Assembly (NCBI GenBank): GCA_018373675.1
Contig: JAHAGQ010000002.1
Coordinates: 62,001-126,000 of the forward strand
Length of the DNA: 64,000 nucleotides
Direction: 5' to 3'
Source of the DNA: Collinsella sp.
GTDB taxonomy: Bacteria > Actinomycetota > Coriobacteriia > Coriobacteriales > Coriobacteriaceae
Numbering within the stretch: position 1 is the first letter of the stretch; each line of letters starts with the position of its first letter. Shown here one piece after another: positions 62,445-64,000 of this stretch. The notes below the pieces were generated by a model. The model did no database searches and had not been told where the DNA came from. It saw only the letters and a program-made list of their open reading frames with translations. The position numbers and the translations under genes were made by a program.

Positions 62445-63488
62445 TTAGAGCTCGACGGTCACCGAAGCGGGATCCTCCCCCACCAGCTCGGCCAGCATGG
62501 GAAGTGCCACGGCGAGCGTCTCGCGAATCGTTCCGTTGTTGGTAAAGCCGGCAGCGGCATGATGCCCGCCACCGCCAAAGTTGGCAGCGATCTCGGACAC
62601 ATCGAGGTCACCCTTGGAGCGCAGGTTGCCGCGCACCTTGGTATCGCCATCGATGCCCTTTAAGAACAGACATACCTCAACGCCCATCACCGCACGCACC
62701 ACATCGACCAGACCGTCACATTCATCAGAGGTGACGCCGCAGGCCTCAAGGTCGCTCTGGTAGGCATAGCTATACGCCACGCGTCCGTGCGCGACCGTCT
62801 TAATACGGCCCATGACAATGGACTTGAGGTGCAAAAACTCGACGCGCATGCTCTGATAGACCTCGAGCGCGACACGAGCCGGATTGGCGCCATGGGCTAC
62901 CAGGCGCGAAGCGGCGTGGAACGCGGCGGCATCGGCGTTTTGGTACTGAAAACGGCCGGTATCGGTAACCAGGCCACACAGCAGGCAGGTCGCAACGCCA
63001 TCACGTGCGACAATGCCGCAATTGTCCAAGAAACGGTCGATGATCATGGCGCAGGCCGCGGCATCGACGCGCCTCAGGCTCAGCTCGGCAAACTCCTCGC
63101 GCGCCGGATGATGATCGAAGCACACCACATGCTTGGAGCGACGAAGCACCTCGGCGGAATTATTGAGGCGCTCGACGACCGGTACGTCCACCGAGATGAA
63201 CAGGTCCGGATTGCCGGCGTACGCAGATGCCGGCACCAGGCGATCGGAGCCTTCCATAAAGCGGTAGATGCGAGGAACCGGGTCATCGTCTGCCAGCAGC
63301 AGCGCAATGTCCTTGTTGGGGAAAAACTTCATGAGCGAAAGGCCCAGACCCAATACGGAGCCCAAGGCATCGCCATCGGGAGAAGTATGTCCCGAAATCG
63401 CAATGGAGGACGCACCCTCGATGAGCTCGAGGATGCGTCGCTGAATATCTGCAGACTCGCACGAGGCGAGGTCGGCGGAATTAGTCAT
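62445..63488 (-). CDS. nrnA: DHH/DHHA1 phosphoesterase, NrnA-like (oligoribonuclease / pAp phosphatase)
   Basis: NrnA-type proteins degrade nano-RNA and dephosphorylate pAp. The 347-residue protein has the DHH-family metal motifs SGHTSPDGDALGS, SVDVP, FDHHPA and CGLVTDTGRFQ, and the DHHA1 motif GGGGHHAAAGF near the C-terminus. It overlaps rbfA by 8 bp. Position between rbfA and truB is the usual one in Gram-positive bacteria lacking Orn; the exact substrates are inferred. Confidence 0.93.
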   Translation of the reverse strand: MTNSADLASCESADIQRRILELIEGASSIAISGHTSPDGDALGSVLGLGLSLMKFFPNKDIALLLADDDPVPRIYRFMEGSDRLVPASAYAGNPDLFISVDVPVVERLNNSAEVLRRSKHVVCFDHHPAREEFAELSLRRVDAAACAMIIDRFLDNCGIVARDGVATCLLCGLVTDTGRFQYQNADAAAFHAASRLVAHGANPARVALEVYQSMRVEFLHLKSIVMGRIKTVAHGRVAYSYAYQSDLEACGVTSDECDGLVDVVRAVMGVEVCLFLKGIDGDTKVRGNLRSKGDLDVSEIAANFGGGGHHAAAGFTNNGTIRETLAVALPMLAELVGEDPASVTVEL

Positions 63489-63891
63489 CTAAAGCTGCCT
63501 CCTGGGCGGCATCCGCTATCGGATAGCCGTCCTCGTCCTTTTCGATCGCAAGCGTGGCGGGAACGTTTTCCAGCGCACGCGTGATGCGCTCGGCCTCATC
63601 GGTCGAGCGATCGATGCGAAAATCGAGCTCGGGCGTGACACGCCAATCGAGCGAGCGAGCCAACAGGCTACGAATGCGGCCCTTGGCGCTTGCGAGCGCC
63701 TCCATGACCTCGTCGTAGCGGCTCGCATCGCACGACACGTACACACGCGCGAACGAACGGTCCACCGCGACCTCGACCGCAGTCAAAGTAACCAGGTCGA
63801 GACGCGGATCGGAAACCTCAAAGAGTAGGATATAACCGAGCTTCTCGCGAAGCTGCTCGCCCAGACGGCGGGTTGCCTGCGTTTGCTTCAT
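63481..63891 (-). CDS. rbfA: Ribosome-binding factor A
   Basis: RbfA matures the 30S subunit and aids cold adaptation. The 136-residue KH-fold protein has the family patterns RLGEQLREKLGYIL, SDPRL, VTLTAVEVAVDRSFARVYVS and LDFRIDRSTDEAERI. A Glu/Asp/Ala tail follows. It lies 11 bp past infB and overlaps nrnA. Confidence 0.94.
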   Translation of the reverse strand: MKQTQATRRLGEQLREKLGYILLFEVSDPRLDLVTLTAVEVAVDRSFARVYVSCDASRYDEVMEALASAKGRIRSLLARSLDWRVTPELDFRIDRSTDEAERITRALENVPATLAIEKDEDGYPIADAAQEAALDD

Positions 63892-63902
63892 AGCGCTACC
63901 CC

Positions 63903-64000
63903 CTACTCGGTACGGGCAACCTGGTCGATGCGGTAACCCTCGATCTGGTCGCCGGGCTTGATGTCCTGGAAGTTCTCCAGGCCAATGCCGCCCTCGGAAC
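63903..64000 (-). CDS. infB: Translation initiation factor IF-2, C-terminal end only
   Basis: The last 32 codons before TAG 63905-63903 read SEGGIGLENFQDIKPGDQIE and GYRIDQVARTE, the characteristic C-terminus of IF-2 domain IV. The rest lies beyond the window. Position directly before rbfA confirms the assignment. Confidence 0.9.
   Translation of the reverse strand, partial: SEGGIGLENFQDIKPGDQIEGYRIDQVARTE

Overview
This 64 kb window is a stretch of core bacterial chromosome. It looks like a Coriobacteriia genome, most plausibly Collinsella or a close relative. The sequence is GC-rich and densely packed, with many ATGA, TAATG and 8-bp start/stop overlaps. The gene order is actinobacterial (alaS-yqgF-mltG-aroK-aroB-pepP-efp-nusB) mixed with blocks familiar from Bacillus (asp23-nusB-xseB-tlyA-recN; asp23-fakA-recG; plsX-acpP-rnc-smc-ftsY-ffh; infB-rbfA-nrnA-truB-ribF). 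The genus call is inference; no 16S gene is present. Nearly every gene is on the minus strand. Only an RpiR-family regulator, an iron-containing alcohol dehydrogenase, a broken cobO-like gene and a DUF134-NifX fusion are on the plus strand.

Layout. 1-5.8 kb: PTS sugar uptake (ptsI, ptsH, a fructose-type IIBCA permease and a divergent RpiR regulator), with a large palindrome between ptsH and fruA. 5.8-19 kb: recN-nadK-tlyA-xseB-nusB-asp23, efp, pepP, then the aro locus, yqeG, mltG, yqgF and alaS. In the aro locus aroK is intact, but the gene in the aroB position has lost every catalytic landmark. 19-22.3 kb: a SigB-type stress operon (DUF948, a degenerate RsbW-like protein, sigma factor, AI-2E family transporter). 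22.4-28.6 kb: rarA, a dGTPase, an orphan prepilin peptidase domain, a GT2 glycosyltransferase, an RluA-family synthase and lspA. 28.6-36.4 kb: ileS under a T-box leader, an iron ADH, DUF523, ftsH and the interrupted cobO-like gene. 36.5-41.4 kb: a MATE transporter, an rRNA/tRNA methyltransferase, folA-thyA and the DUF134-NifX fusion. 41.5-56.4 kb: SRP (ffh, ftsY), smc, rnc, acpP, plsX, rpmF, DUF177, coaD, rsmD, recG, fakA and asp23. 56.5-64 kb: two tRNA-Asn genes, rpoD, dnaG, ribF, truB, nrnA, rbfA and the end of infB.

There is no prophage, insertion sequence, CRISPR array or defence island that I can support. The most interesting items are (1) an AroB-locus protein that keeps the dehydroquinate synthase fold signature but lacks the NAD and metal ligands, (2) an RsbW-position protein without its ATP-binding boxes, (3) a cobO-like gene whose only defect is an in-frame TAA at codon 5, (4) a DUF134-NifX fusion with a His/Cys-rich tail and two similar palindromic sites in its upstream region, and (5) several families of intergenic palindromes, two of which recur within the window.
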